This document shows, piece by piece, positions 26,685 through 39,290 of a DNA stretch of 64,000 bases. The notes beneath the pieces are model-generated. The model was not told the DNA's origin. It ran no database searches and saw only the letters and a list, made by a program, of their open reading frames with translations. Each line of letters starts with the position of its first letter. The stretch's first letter is position 1. The DNA is from Megalobrama amblycephala. Its lineage: Eukaryota; Chordata; Actinopteri; Cypriniformes; Xenocyprididae. Location: NCBI RefSeq assembly GCF_018812025.1, contig NC_063063.1:6636942-6700941 (forward strand), read 5' to 3'. A program made the translations under genes and the position numbers.

Positions 26685-27281
26685 ATAAACAATTAACTTG
26701 TGTTAGTTCATACAATGTGTACAGTTATGGTTGGTTGCTGCTGTATTTATATGTTAGGGACTGAAATTTGCATAAAACCGTTGTTTTAAGTGCTTGTTTT
26801 CTATCTAGAGCTTTGCATTATTTGAGAATCATGGATTCTCATTAGTGTGCATAATAATGTCACCTATATGTTCCTAATTAGAATCATAAACTAGCTTCAA
26901 ACGAGAGCAAGAGAACGTGAAAATTGCATATGATTCGACTTTGGTTAAAAAAATCTCTAAAAATAAAGTGCCATATTCCATAAACATAGATGAATACTCT
27001 AGATATACATAGATATTTCCTTTTGCCCTTTGAAATCTGAATGAGGTTTGTATCGAGCCATCTCGCTCTGTACACAGCACAGAGATCGCACACTGCGTTT
27101 TGTTAAAGGCCTTGATCGGTTCGGCCCAACCCATTGAGTCTAGGACTTCCAATGTGGTCAGAAATTATATTAAAGTGCATTTTAGCATCATTATGGCACA
27201 ATTATGTCAAATGTAAAAACTCCATTTGGTCCAAACATTGGGTTCATTACTGAAAGGCAGAAAGAATCTCTTTAACTCAGT

Positions 27282-27401
<120 letters not shown>

Positions 27402-27788
27402 TTATTTTGTTGGAGAGGGAAAGAAAAAAACAAACAAAAAACAGATACCGCATGAAACGGATGACTCTGTGAGATTACGCTAGCATTAAAACACACATTT
27501 AACCCTTGAGTTGCCTTACTGAAGCAGTTTTGTACATCAGTGCATAGCAGATAAAAGGAAATGTATTTTATTTAAAAAACAAATTCATATATTGTGTACA
27601 GAAACATTGTTTTTTCTTCCTGGTGGTATTATTTTGTGTATCATTGATTAGATGTGCATTACGCTAACTATGCTGAACTATTTTGATCTTTATTTTCCTG
27701 TTTCCTTCCTGTCCATGTTCAAAAAGACAAGAGTAACATAAAATACCATTAAAATATGTTAATGCCACAATAACGCATCTGTGTTTTA

Positions 27789-29170
<1,382 letters not shown>

Positions 29171-29355
29171 CTGGAGGCCTCGTGGAGGTTGGACATGGTT
29201 ATGGCTGGTTGTCTCACTGTCTTGATCTCATCCAGCGGAGATACAAAGGCCGTGTCGCTGTCTCCCTCTTCCTCCCCACAACCTCTCTTATCAGTGAGGC
29301 ACATGGGTGGGGGTGTGTACCGAACGGAATCATCATCTGACCCTTCTTCTTCTTC
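29171..29355 (-). CDS. FAM13C: FAM13C, acidic EEEEGSDDDS exon
   Basis: Acceptor GTATCACAG, donor CCAG|GTACAC; 185 nt, phase 0 in and 2 out. It encodes EEEEGSDDDSVRYTPPPMCL, a less conserved linker, FVSPLDEIKTVRQPAITMSN and LHEAS. The acidic start and the MSNLHEA end are family landmarks; the middle is free to vary between FAM13 paralogues. Confidence 0.94.
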
Positions 29356-29570
29356 CTGTGATACATTTAAAACAAACATAGAGTGTCTTTCAATAGTAAT
29401 GTAAAAATAAGAGTAAACAATGAAAAAATACTTCTTTTTTTAAATTGTATTTAAAGATAAGTGGACCACTGGGAAAAAATAATAATTGTTTGATATGAAA
29501 CCTGTGGACATTCAATGACGGATCATAATATGTACGCTGAAGCAGAATAAGTTGTATCTGAGCTGAAATA

Positions 29571-30065
29571 CACTACCTGTCAAAAGTTTGGAATCATTAA
29601 AAGAAAGAAGAATTTGAGAGGTCACTTTGATCAAATATACAGTAAAAACAGTAATATTGTGAAATATTATTACAATTTAAAATAACTGTTTACTATTTCA
29701 GTATATTTTAAAATGTAATTTATTCCTGTGATGCAAAGCTGAATTTTCAGCATCATCATTCCAGTCTTCAGTGTCACATGACCCTTCAGAAATCATTCTA
29801 ATATGCTGATTTGGTGCTCAAGAAATTATTTTTATCAATGTTGAAAACAGTTGTGCTGTCGCATCATATTTTTTATGGAAACTGATGCATTTTTTAGGAT
29901 TCTTTGATGAATAGAAAGTTCAATGAACAGCATTTATTTGAAACAGAAATGTTTTTTAACATTAAAAAAGCGTTTACTGTCACTTTTGATTAATTTAATG
30001 CATCCTTGCTGAACAAAAGTATTAATTTCTTTTTACATCTTCACCCAAACTTTTAATTGGTAGTG
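29571..30065. mobile_element. Mariner-type MITE, TA duplication
   Basis: The 495-bp element runs from CACTACCTGTCAAAAGTTTG to its complement (AAACTTTTAATTGGTAGTG), with TA on both sides. Its body contains GTGTCACATGACCCTTCAGA and TTTGCATCACAGGAATAAA-type blocks. Pieces of the same family lie at 6630-6760, 30246-30480, 35095-35300 and 39291-40490. Confidence 0.85.
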
Positions 30066-30139
30066 TATCCAGTTTAAAAAAAAGTCAAGGTACGCACATC
30101 CAAAGCGTCTTGGCCATGTGCAAGATCAAAAAATACATC

Positions 30140-30243
30140 AAATAATACAAAAAAGATCTGCACACTGTTGTTCTCCCTTTATTTAGAAAAGGATAAGCTT
30201 GTCTAAATAAAGGGACAGTGTGCAGATCTTTTTTGTATTATTT
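30140..30243. repeat. Near-perfect hairpin
   Basis: The left arm AATAATACAAAAAAGATCTG and its continuation GCACACTGT are repeated as the exact complement on the right, and an inner pair (CCCTTTATTTAGA with TCTAAATAAAGGG) extends the stem. A 6-base bulge and a short loop around 30188-30200 are the only interruptions. Confidence 0.9.
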
Positions 30244-30528
30244 AGTGTATCAATTTCCAAAAAAAAAAAAATAGAAAAGAAAAATATTTCTGGAGGATCA
30301 TGTGAAAATGAAGACTGTAATGATGCTGAAAATTCAGCTTTGCATCACAGGAATAAATTAAATGTTTTAAATATATTAAAATAGAAAACAGATATTTTCA
30401 ATTTTAAAAATATTTCACAATATTATTGTTATCAAATAAATGCAGCCTTGGTGACTAAAAGTGACTTCTTTCAAAAACAATAAAAAAAAACCTTAATTAT
30501 ACCGATGTGTATATATAATCACACTTAC

Positions 30529-30624
30529 TATTGTTGTGATAGTGGGAGTCGCGCACAGGAGATGTTTCACCATCTGGTATCTATCGTAGAGAGGTTTCAC
30601 CAGGTTCCTCTCTTGTTTGGTGCC
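30529..30624 (-). CDS. FAM13C: FAM13C, KPLYDRY exon
   Basis: A 96-nt in-phase exon, acceptor TTGCCGTAG and donor ATA|GTAAGT. It encodes GTKQERNLVKPLYDRYQMVK, then HLLCATPTITTI. KPLYDRY is the most conserved motif of FAM13 proteins. It joins to EEEEGSDDD without changing frame. Confidence 0.96.
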
Positions 30625-30721
30625 CTACGGCAATATTTTTTTCAAATATTAATGCCATAATCCTAATCCGTGCCTAATTAACTAGAACATTTCTGTATTT
30701 AAATGTGAAAAAACCTCTTAC

Positions 30722-30805
30722 AGGGCGGCCGTGCAAGCTTTCAAAATACAGCAGACATTTTTGCAGAGTGATCTTCTCCAGGGCCATCTGTCTTTGGGTC
30801 ATCTC
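30722..30805 (-). CDS. FAM13C: FAM13C, LEKITLQK exon
   Basis: An 84-nt in-phase exon, acceptor TGTCCACAG and donor CCT|GTAAGA. It encodes EMTQRQMALEKITLQKCLLY, then FESLHGRP. The equivalent exon is prominent in FAM13A and FAM13B; from memory the main human FAM13C isoform lacks it, so the fish gene may retain an ancestral exon. That comparison should be verified. Confidence 0.95.
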
Positions 30806-30914
30806 CTGTGGACAGAAGAGTGCGTGTTGAGTTAATCACCACAAACCCTGGCCGCACAAGCACACAATCAAATCCCCACCCACCCGAACAGAATGCATCC
30901 ACAGATGGCCTCAC

Positions 30915-31120
30915 CTTCATGTTGTCTGGTAGGCCGAGGGCCTGGCGTTTCTCCCGTAGTCGTTTCAGGAGCCCGTCCACCGTCTCCTCCAGAGAGGGCT
31001 TGTGCTGCTGGGGCTGCTGCTCTGGCGCCTCCTGCTGGCTGTTAGTGTATCTGCAGATATCTGTGGACTGGCCGTTCTCATGTCTCCGGGATTCCACAAA
31101 TGACTGTCTAAGCTTCAGAT
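30915..31120 (-). CDS. FAM13C: FAM13C, coiled-coil exon
   Basis: A 206-nt exon, acceptor TGTGGAG-side CCACAG and donor AAG|GTGAGG; phase 1 in, 0 out. It encodes LKLRQSFVESRRHENGQSTD, a Gln/Pro-rich linker (QQEAPEQQPQQHKPS) and LEETVDGLLKRLREKRQALG, then LPDNMK. The LLxRLxEKR helix is a family feature. Confidence 0.94.
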
Positions 31121-31807
31121 CTGTGGAGACGGGTGAACAAGTTCATGAGTCCAATTTTGAAATGAATTGGAATATAATAAAAGGATAGAATATCATGGAA
31201 TTAAGAAAGCAATTCAACTGCCACACAATGGAGGAATTCCATTAGTTCAACACAAATTTTCCATCAAGAAAATTTGGAAAATTATGTTACATTTACTTTC
31301 TCTGTTGATTAAAAATATTTATCTACATTAAATGCTGCCAAAATAATTACACAACCATCAAAACCTCATCAAAACATTCATTTTGTCTCACAGCACTACA
31401 AAATGTCTGCCACCAAAACATTTTTTTTTAATAAATAGTGACAAAATTTGAATCTATTTATTATCAGTGTTGGTTACTTTTAAGAGTAATGCATTATAAT
31501 ATTGTGTTAGTTAGGCTACTTTTTATGGAGAGTAATGCATTACATTACTTATGCGTTAATTTTTCTCAACTGGACAGGACTTATTTTTTTGTTTTTTAAT
31601 AAAAAAAAAAAGTTCTATTTTTGGCAAATGTAAAGGTCCTTTCCCACCAAAAGTGAAATGAATAAGCCTCAGGCTGATGGAAATGCGAATTCACGCTTGT
31701 ACAGTAGAGGGCGCAGCTCAAACAAACCTTTCAGCTGTGCTGCCATTCTGAATTGCAGAAGAATAGGATGCAGGAGAAGAAAGTTCAACACTCTTACTTC
31801 AGCAATA

Positions 31808-31843
<36 letters not shown>
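31808..31843. repeat. (AAT)n microsatellite
   Basis: About 12 AAT units. It generates a poly-Asn run in an accidental frame. Confidence 0.95.
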
Positions 31844-31904
31844 TAAATAAATGTGATGTTTATCTCAAGGCAGTTAATGGAAGGAAATCTGACAGCATTC
31901 TGTC

Positions 31905-32017
31905 ACCAAAAATATCTTAATTTGCCTTCCGAAGAAGAACGAAGGTCTTACAGGTGTGGAACGACATGAAGGTGAGCAATTAATGACAGAATTTTCATTT
32001 TGGGGTGAACTAACCCT
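31905..32017. mobile_element. Fragment of GGGATAGTTCA-type MITE
   Basis: The right-hand part only, ending GGGGTGAACTAACCCT then TTAA. The left half is missing. Confidence 0.7.
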
Positions 32018-32413
32018 TTAAGTCTAATAAATGGTGAAATTGATAGATTTAATTTATACTGTAATGTTGAATGTGTATTAATGTTTAAAAAAATCTATTT
32101 CATAGAGGCATCAGTAGACTACCATTATTGGTATCATGTAATTACTCATAAAAATATGCCATTAAGCAAATATTTGGAGAGTAACTGTGAAATTATTACA
32201 ATATAAAAATATTAAAAACTCCAATGTTTTTAATCACGATTAATTACAGAAAAAATTTACGATTAATTAGTGATTTTTTTTAATCGATTGACAGCACTAG
32301 TAATTTAACATTTAAATATTGCAAGTTTGTGTAATAATTCTGACTTTGTATTTCACTGTTTTTAATCATTTTGAGGAATACTGAATCTGTCTTCGTGCAA
32401 ATGAGATTCAGTA

Positions 32414-33971
32414 TCTCACAGAAGTGAGAACACCCCTCACATTTTTGTAAATATTTAATTATATCTTTTCATGTAACAACACTGAAGAAATGACACTTTG
32501 CTACAATGTAAAGTAGTGAGTGTACAGCTTGTATAACCATGTAAATTTGCTGTCCCCTCAAAATAACTCAACACACAGCCATTAATGTCTAAACCGCTGG
32601 CCACAAAAGTGAGTACACCCCTAAGTGAAAATGTCCAAATTGGGCCCAAAGTGTCAATATTTTGTGTGGTCACCATTATTTTCCAGCACTGCCTTAACCT
32701 TCTTGGGCATGGAGTTCACCAGAGCTTCACAAGTTGCCATTGGAGTCCTCTTCCACTCCTCCATGACGACATCATGGAGCTGGCGGATGTTAGAGACCTT
32801 GCGCTCCTCCACCTTCCGTTTGAGGATGTCCCACAGATGCTCAATAGGGTTTAGGTCTGGAGACATGCTTGGCCAGTCCATCACCTTTACCCTCAGCTTC
32901 TTTAGCAAGGCAGTGGTCGTCTTAGAGGTGTGTTTGGGGTCGTTATCGTGTTGGAATACTGCCCTGCGATCATGCTCTGCTTCAGTACATGTCACAGTAC
33001 ATGTTGGCATTCATGGTTCCCTCAATGAACTGTATCTCCCCAGTGCTGGCAGCACTCATGCAGCCCCAGACCATGACATGCTTGACTGTAGGCAAGACAC
33101 ACTTGCCTTTGTACTCCTCACCTGATTGCCGCCACACACGCTTGACACCATCTAAACCAAATAAGTTTATCTTGGTCTCATCAGACCACAGAACGTGGTT
33201 CCAGTAATCCATGTCCTTAGTCTGCTTGTCTTCAGCAAACTGTTTGCGGGCTTTCTTGTGCATCATCTTTCGAAGAGGCTTCCTTCTGGGACGACAGCCA
33301 TGCAGACCAATTTGATGCAGTGTGTGGCGTATGGTCTGAGCACTGACAGGCTGACCCTTCAACCCCTCCAACGTCTATTTCCCAAACACAACCTCTGGAT
33401 ATGATGCTGAGCACGTGCACTCAACTTCTTTAGTCGACCATGGCCTGTTCTGAGTATAACCTGTCCTGTTAAACCGCTGTATGGTCTTGGCCACCGTGCT
33501 GCAGCTCAGTTTCAGGGTCTGGGCAATCTTCTTATATCCTACGCCATCTTTATGTAGACCAGCAATTCTTCTTTTCAGATCCTCAGAGAGTTCTTTGCCA
33601 TGAGGTGCCATGTTGAACTTCCAGTGACCAGTATGAGAGAGTGAGAGCGATAACACCAAATTTAACACACCTGCTCCCCATTCACACCTGAGACCTTGTA
33701 ACACTAACAAGTCACATGACACCGGGGAGAGAAAGTGGCTAATTGGGCCCAATTTGGACATTTTCACTTAGGGGTGTACTCACTTTTGTGGCCAGCGGTT
33801 TAGACATTAATGGCTGTGTGCTGAGTTATTTTGAGGGGACAGCAAATTTAAACTGTTATACAAGCTGTACACTCACTACTTTACATCGAAGTCATTTCTG
33901 CAGTGTTGTCACATGAAAAGATATAATAAAATATTTACAAACATGTGAGGGGTGTACTCACTTCTGTGAGA
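32414..33971 (-). mobile_element. Tc1 element nested in hAT element
   Basis: The 1,558-bp element begins TCTCACAGAAGTGAGAACAC and ends in its complement (GTACTCACTTCTGTGAGA), with TA at 32412 and 33972. The terminal inverted repeats run for about 240 bp and contain the second inner copies GTGAGTACACCCCTAAGTG. The arms are more than 90% alike by eye, so this insertion is fairly young. Confidence 0.95.
32654..33611 (-). pseudogene. Tc1 transposase, complete but in three frames
   Basis: The start MAPHGKELSEDLKRRIAGLH at 33611 leads the first helix-turn-helix (KKIAQTLKLSCSTVAKTIQR). After a frame break near 33371-33390, the frame 32982-33371 carries SAQTIRHTLHQIGLHG and the first catalytic Asp in WSDETKI, then VMVWGCMSA. 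A second break with loss of sequence near 32990-33010 precedes the second Asp (FQHDNDPKH) and Glu (LNPIEHLWD). The C-terminus is NNGDHTKY. All three DDE residues survive but not in one frame. Confidence 0.92.
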
Positions 33972-34390
33972 TACTCTAAGTAAATGCATGTTCACATTTA
34001 GTCTAGAACTACAATAACCATCATGATTACATAGTACACACAACACCTCTAGACTTTTACTCGATTCTCTCAACATGGGGACAGGAGAGCTGTCATTCAG
34101 TACATGGGAAAACAGTAACAGTAATCTGATTAAGTAACTCTCCTTACTTGTAAGGCATTACCCCCAACACTGATTATTATATACTGATGTTTGACTATTT
34201 TGAGGATATTACGGTACATCAAAACATTGGTTCATGAGATTATGATTAAGAAATGGCAATTAAATTAAATGTTTAACAATGTCACGAGGGCCATGTAATA
34301 ATAAATCTAACAGATAAACAGTTTTAATTAATAAAAAAAAAATAAGCCCATAAATCACATTACGATTCATTATATGGACTGGCATCTTAC

Positions 34391-34472
34391 CTTTGAGCTG
34401 CTTGCGAGACCTGGCTAGTTCACTCATGAGATTGAAAATCTCCGGATTGGCTGATTTATCATTATGTGAAGG
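34391..34472 (-). CDS. FAM13C: FAM13C, ELARSRKQLK exon
   Basis: An 82-nt exon, acceptor CACCTACAG and donor AAG|GTAAGA; phase 0 in, 1 out. It encodes PSHNDKSANPEIFNLMSELA, then RSRKQLK. The PSH-DK--NPE start is shared by FAM13A, B and C. It joins to the 31120 exon, completing an Asp codon. Confidence 0.96.
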
Positions 34473-34734
34473 CTGTAGGTGAGAGCAGACACAATTCAAT
34501 TCAGAAGCTATAACTTTTGATCTAGATTAAGTCTTCAGCACATTCTCCTGAGTCCTGATCCTATTTCATCTTAATGAAAGAGTTATCATCTGAGTCAGGC
34601 AGCATAGAGATGCATTACTATTCTTCTCCAGTAGAGGGCAATACTAAACAGCAATGTTGAATGTTGAACTAAATGTTATGATATGATATTTTTTCATGTT
34701 TTTGACTTGTACAATAGTAATACGATGGCTTTTA

Positions 34735-34920
<186 letters not shown>

Positions 34921-35094
34921 TCATACAACCACAGGGATAGTATAGAACAGGCTACATTGGCCAGGCTGATTAATCGACCAATATTTGGTATTAAAATTGT
35001 AGTTTTGTTGGCAGTAATACATATTTGCAGGTTTGTGAATTCTGAACAAATATTGTGTACAAAAAAGTGTATTTAACATATATGATACTGTACT

Positions 35095-35300
35095 GTATGT
35101 ACATTACTGTTCAAAAGTTTGGGGTCAGTAGCAGTTTTTTTATGCTTTTGAAAGAAGACGTATGTGCCCATCATAGCTGATCAAAAATAAAATGTGAAAT
35201 ATTACAATTTAAATGTTTTCTATTTTAATATATTTTAAAATGTAATTTATTCCTGTGATGGCAAAGCTGAATTTTCATGCAAGTTGAATATCTGATCATT
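35095..35300. mobile_element. Fragment of TTCAAAAGTTTGGGGTC MITE
   Basis: One end (ACTGTTCAAAAGTTTGGGGT) and part of the body, including TTCCTGTGATGGCAAAGCTG, are recognisable; the other end is absent. Confidence 0.7.
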
Positions 35301-35622
35301 TCATATGACCTTCATATGACCTGTTTTTTTAAAATTATTTAAACTCAAATTAATTTATTTTCTAAGCAGCCATGTAATCAGCAGGATATCTGCTTTGAGG
35401 TCCTGCCTGGTTTATTTTGTTCTATTTATTAACCCCAATAATGTACGGGTCTATCAGTACTACACAGTGAGTCAGAGGGACATCATAGATAAACAGCTAG
35501 AGGGACAGAACAGTGAAATCATTTCAGAAAGGTCAGTGCCTATGTCCCATCTCAGCACACACTGTATGGGCTGTCACAGATGTCTGTTCCCATCACTACA
35601 GCATTAGTCAGCAGGAAAGTCA

Positions 35623-35997
<375 letters not shown>

Positions 35998-36449
35998 TCA
36001 GAGCCCCGCACTGTGATAAAAGCAGTGTGTCCTACAGTTGCTAACCTTGCTAACCAAAATCTGATTTCACAAAGTGCAACATGTTCGTGGATCAACATCT
36101 TTCTTTATCCTGGAACAACATTCAGACCAACCAATCAGATTTGAGAGACAAGTTTACAGTTTATGTCAAGTTAAGGCTTACAACCAGGGTTAGGTGCTTC
36201 TACATCAGTGTTATTCTCCTATCATTTCCCTCTGATTTTAGGGATAAGTTATGGGTAGGGTAGGGGTAGTGTTAGAATTACATGTTCACACAGGAATGTT
36301 GTTCCAGGATCACAAAATATGTTGACCCAGGACTGCATCTAACTCTGCAAAATCAGGATATGCCTACAATTCAAACTAATCCATTTAAAATACAACTTGA
36401 CTGTTAAATTCTCTGAAGAAAACGTGGTGCTTGTTGTGCAAAACCTGTC

Positions 36450-37900
36450 AGCACGATTCTAGAGATTTTTGAGTGGTTGCTAGGGAGTTGCTAAGATATG
36501 TAATTGTGTGTGATTGTGTTGTTTTGCAGTTTAAAAGGAGTTTTGGGCAGTTGCTATGTGGTTGCTAATGTTTTTTGTGTGGTTGTTGTTGTGTTGCTAT
36601 GCAGTTGCCAAGATGATGTTAGTGGTTGCCAGGATGTGTATAACTGTATGTTATATGTGGTTACTAAGAAGTTCTGGGCTGTTAGGGAGTTGCTATGCAG
36701 TTGCCTGTTTGTTCTGAATAATTAATATTGTGTTGTTGTTGTACAGTTTCAAAGGTGTTCTTGTTGCTAGGGAGTTGCTATGTGGTTGCTAACATGTTCT
36801 GAGTGGATACAAGTATGTTGCTATGCAGTTGCTTATTTGTTCTGAGTGATTGTGTTATTTTGCAGTTTTTAAAGGAGTTTTGGGCGGTTGCTAGGGAGTT
36901 GCTATGTGTTTGCTAATGTGTTTTGTGTGGTTGTTATTGTGTTGCTATGCAGTTGCCAATATGTTCAGAGATTGTATATTATAGGGAGATGGTCTGTATC
37001 TCTTACTATTGGAGAAAGTGTATTGGCTAACTTAATCATGTGTGGCACCTCTCAGCCTATTGTGAAATGGCAGTGACATCAGTGCCCGGCTGCCCGCCGT
37101 TCAAAACTCCTTTCCTGCGTACTGCCAGAGCCGGAGCGTTAGCCGTTATGCTGTTTTGGCTAAAGGTTGCAGGCTTGCCTTCCAGTTGCTTTTACACAAC
37201 ATCTATTGTTCTATCTGTTAAACAGTAATGCGGCACATTTGATGTTGGTAATGCCGTAAATGAGTCCTACGGCATTACCAACATTCCCTAGTCTGCCTTT
37301 TCTTAATTTTTTTTTTTTTTTCAAACTAAAACCTACATATAGTTCCCAACTAAAGGTTTGTTTAGTGTAAAACATGCTGAAGATTAGCAAACAGGCTGTT
37401 GATTATTTAAATGATTAGCTATTTCCCCACAAAAGCTGTTTAATCAGCATAGTGTGGTTGCTAATGTTTTTTGTGTGGTTGTTATTGTGAGAGGTTGTTG
37501 TGTTGCTATACAGTTGCTAGGCGTTATGGAATGTTGCCATAGAGTTGCTATGCTAGCTTCCTATTTGTTCTGAGTATTGTTTTGCAGTTTCAAAGTTGTA
37601 CTGGGCTGTTGCTAGGGAACTACTATGTGGTTACTAATGTGTTCTGAGTGTTGTTGTTGTTTTGATATGCAGTTGCTACTGTAGGATTTTGTGGGTGGTT
37701 GCCAGGGCGTATATAAGTGGTGTTATGGGCTGTTGCTAGGGAGTTGCTTACTGTTGTTAATGTGTTCTGAGTAGTTGTACTTGTGTTGCTATGCAATTGC
37801 TAAGGAGTTGTTGGTGGTTGCCAGAAAGTTGCTATGTGGTTTCTTAAATTTTCTGAGTGGTTGTTTTGATGCATTGCTGTATGGCTGCTAGGGTGTTCTG
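36450..37900. repeat. GTTGCTAGGGAGTTGCTATG-type array
   Basis: Degenerate blocks such as GTTGCTAGGGAGTTGCTATG, TGGTTGCTAATGTGTTCTGA and GTTGCTATGCAGTTGC recur many times, always in the same orientation, interrupted by unrelated sequence at about 36970-37440. It lies in the FAM13C 5' intron. The accidental Cys/Val-rich frames here are not genes. Confidence 0.85.
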
Positions 37901-38697
37901 AAATTGTGCTTCAGTCATCTCTCTAGTTCGGTAGTAAGTACACTACCAAGGGAGTGATCCAATCCTAACAAACATTTAAGTCCGCTAGGAATGGTTCCAA
38001 GTGCACTGAAATGTTTGTTCCTTAAAAATTACCACAGTGCACTGTATAAACTAGTGAGAATAGACTTCCCTTGCTAGCAAATGTTTGCGCACAATATGCT
38101 GACTTAAGAGTTGCTAAGGTGTTCTGGGTGGTTCTAGGGTGTTTTAAACTCAATGAGCACCAAAGCATGCTTGTAACCAATCAGCAGTAAGAGGTGCCTG
38201 TGTCGCATAGCGTGTTCGTGAGTTTGGGGGTGGAGCTATCAAGATAGAGATTTGATCCTTTTGGGAAGGGGATTGTTTGTTTTGGTGATTTCAAACATTA
38301 ACAGTGTTTCTCAGAAATCGCTTACTGCACCCTTAATGGCCCAAGTTGAAAACCTGTCCACAAAAAACCCTATGATATTCTGTTTATATTTATTCTGCTT
38401 TAGATATTGCTCAAGGCTCTAAAGGACATTTTCATATTTTGTTTACAAGAAGAAAATCAGTTAGAAAAGTAATAGCACACCTAAATGAGCTGCATAATTT
38501 GAGGGATCATTCATGTCCATAGTATAAACAAAGTGGGGCAAGTTAGTGTACGTGCTGATGTTTAAAACGTTTGGATTTGGATTGTTCGATTCAGTAACAC
38601 TAAACAGCAATAGTGACGCTTGTCTTAGCAAACAATCACTTATAAATGGGCGATGCTATAATTCAAATAATCCAAAAATAATTATTCATCATTTATC

Positions 38698-38893
38698 TCA
38701 TCATTTAGTCACCCTCAAGTTCTTCTAAACTTGTATGAGTTTCTCCACACTATGGAGGTCAGTAGGGGCCAGCAACTGTTTGGTTACCAACATTCATCCA
38801 AATATCTTCTTTTGTGTTCAACAGAAAAAAAAGAAACTCATACAGGTTGAGGGTACTGAGGGTAACATTTTTATTTTTGGGTGAACTATCCCT
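38698..38893. mobile_element. GGGATAGTTCA-type MITE, left end missing
   Basis: Inverted blocks (ACTTGTATGAGTTTCT and AGAAACTCATACAGGTTGAG) and the right terminus GTGAACTATCCCT with TTAA are present. The left terminal 20-30 bases are lost. Confidence 0.75.
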
Positions 38894-39290
38894 TTAAGAT
38901 AAACTGCTTATAGCCCCAAAAAAGAGCAAATTTTGGGATAGGATATCTTAAAAACTCCAAATGCAGAAGAATTTTAGAGCATGGTTAATAAAGCAAATAC
39001 ATCATTCATCCTGACTCAAGTAAACCTTAGCATTCCACACTTTTCCAAAAAATATAAATATAGCAGACACAAATGAACAGAGACAGCAGAAATTCAGATT
39101 AATGGAGTGAACAAATGACAAACTGCTGAGCTTAACACACACACTCAAAACACACAGTCAAACCTGAGTCACGGTAAACTCTCTGACCCACTGAAACTAT
39201 AAGAAAACTTAAGACAATCCAGAGACCACACCCCCACCCCTCCAAAAAAAAATGGTGGGGTTAGTCACTAACAGTAGTAAATGTACTCTA

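Larger units (their letters stand above)
25426..27281. other. Convergent 3' UTR interval PHYHIPL/FAM13C
   Basis: The 1.86 kb between the two stop codons holds no coding exon or complete transposon. It must contain both 3' UTRs, which may overlap. Plus-strand AATAAA signals occur at 25953, 26191 and 26679. On the minus strand, AATAAA complements are rare (for example TTTATT at about 25989). Confidence 0.7.
31465..34172. mobile_element. hAT element carrying further insertions
   Basis: The ends CAGTGTTGGTTAC and its complement (TACCCCCAACACTG) are typical hAT termini. The 8 bases on each side (TTTATTAT and ATTATTAT) match at seven positions, consistent with an aged 8-bp duplication. No intact hAT transposase is seen. 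Inside lie an (AAT)n microsatellite, a MITE fragment (31905-32017) and a complete Tc1 element (32414-33971). It sits in the FAM13C intron between 31120 and 34391. Confidence 0.75.
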
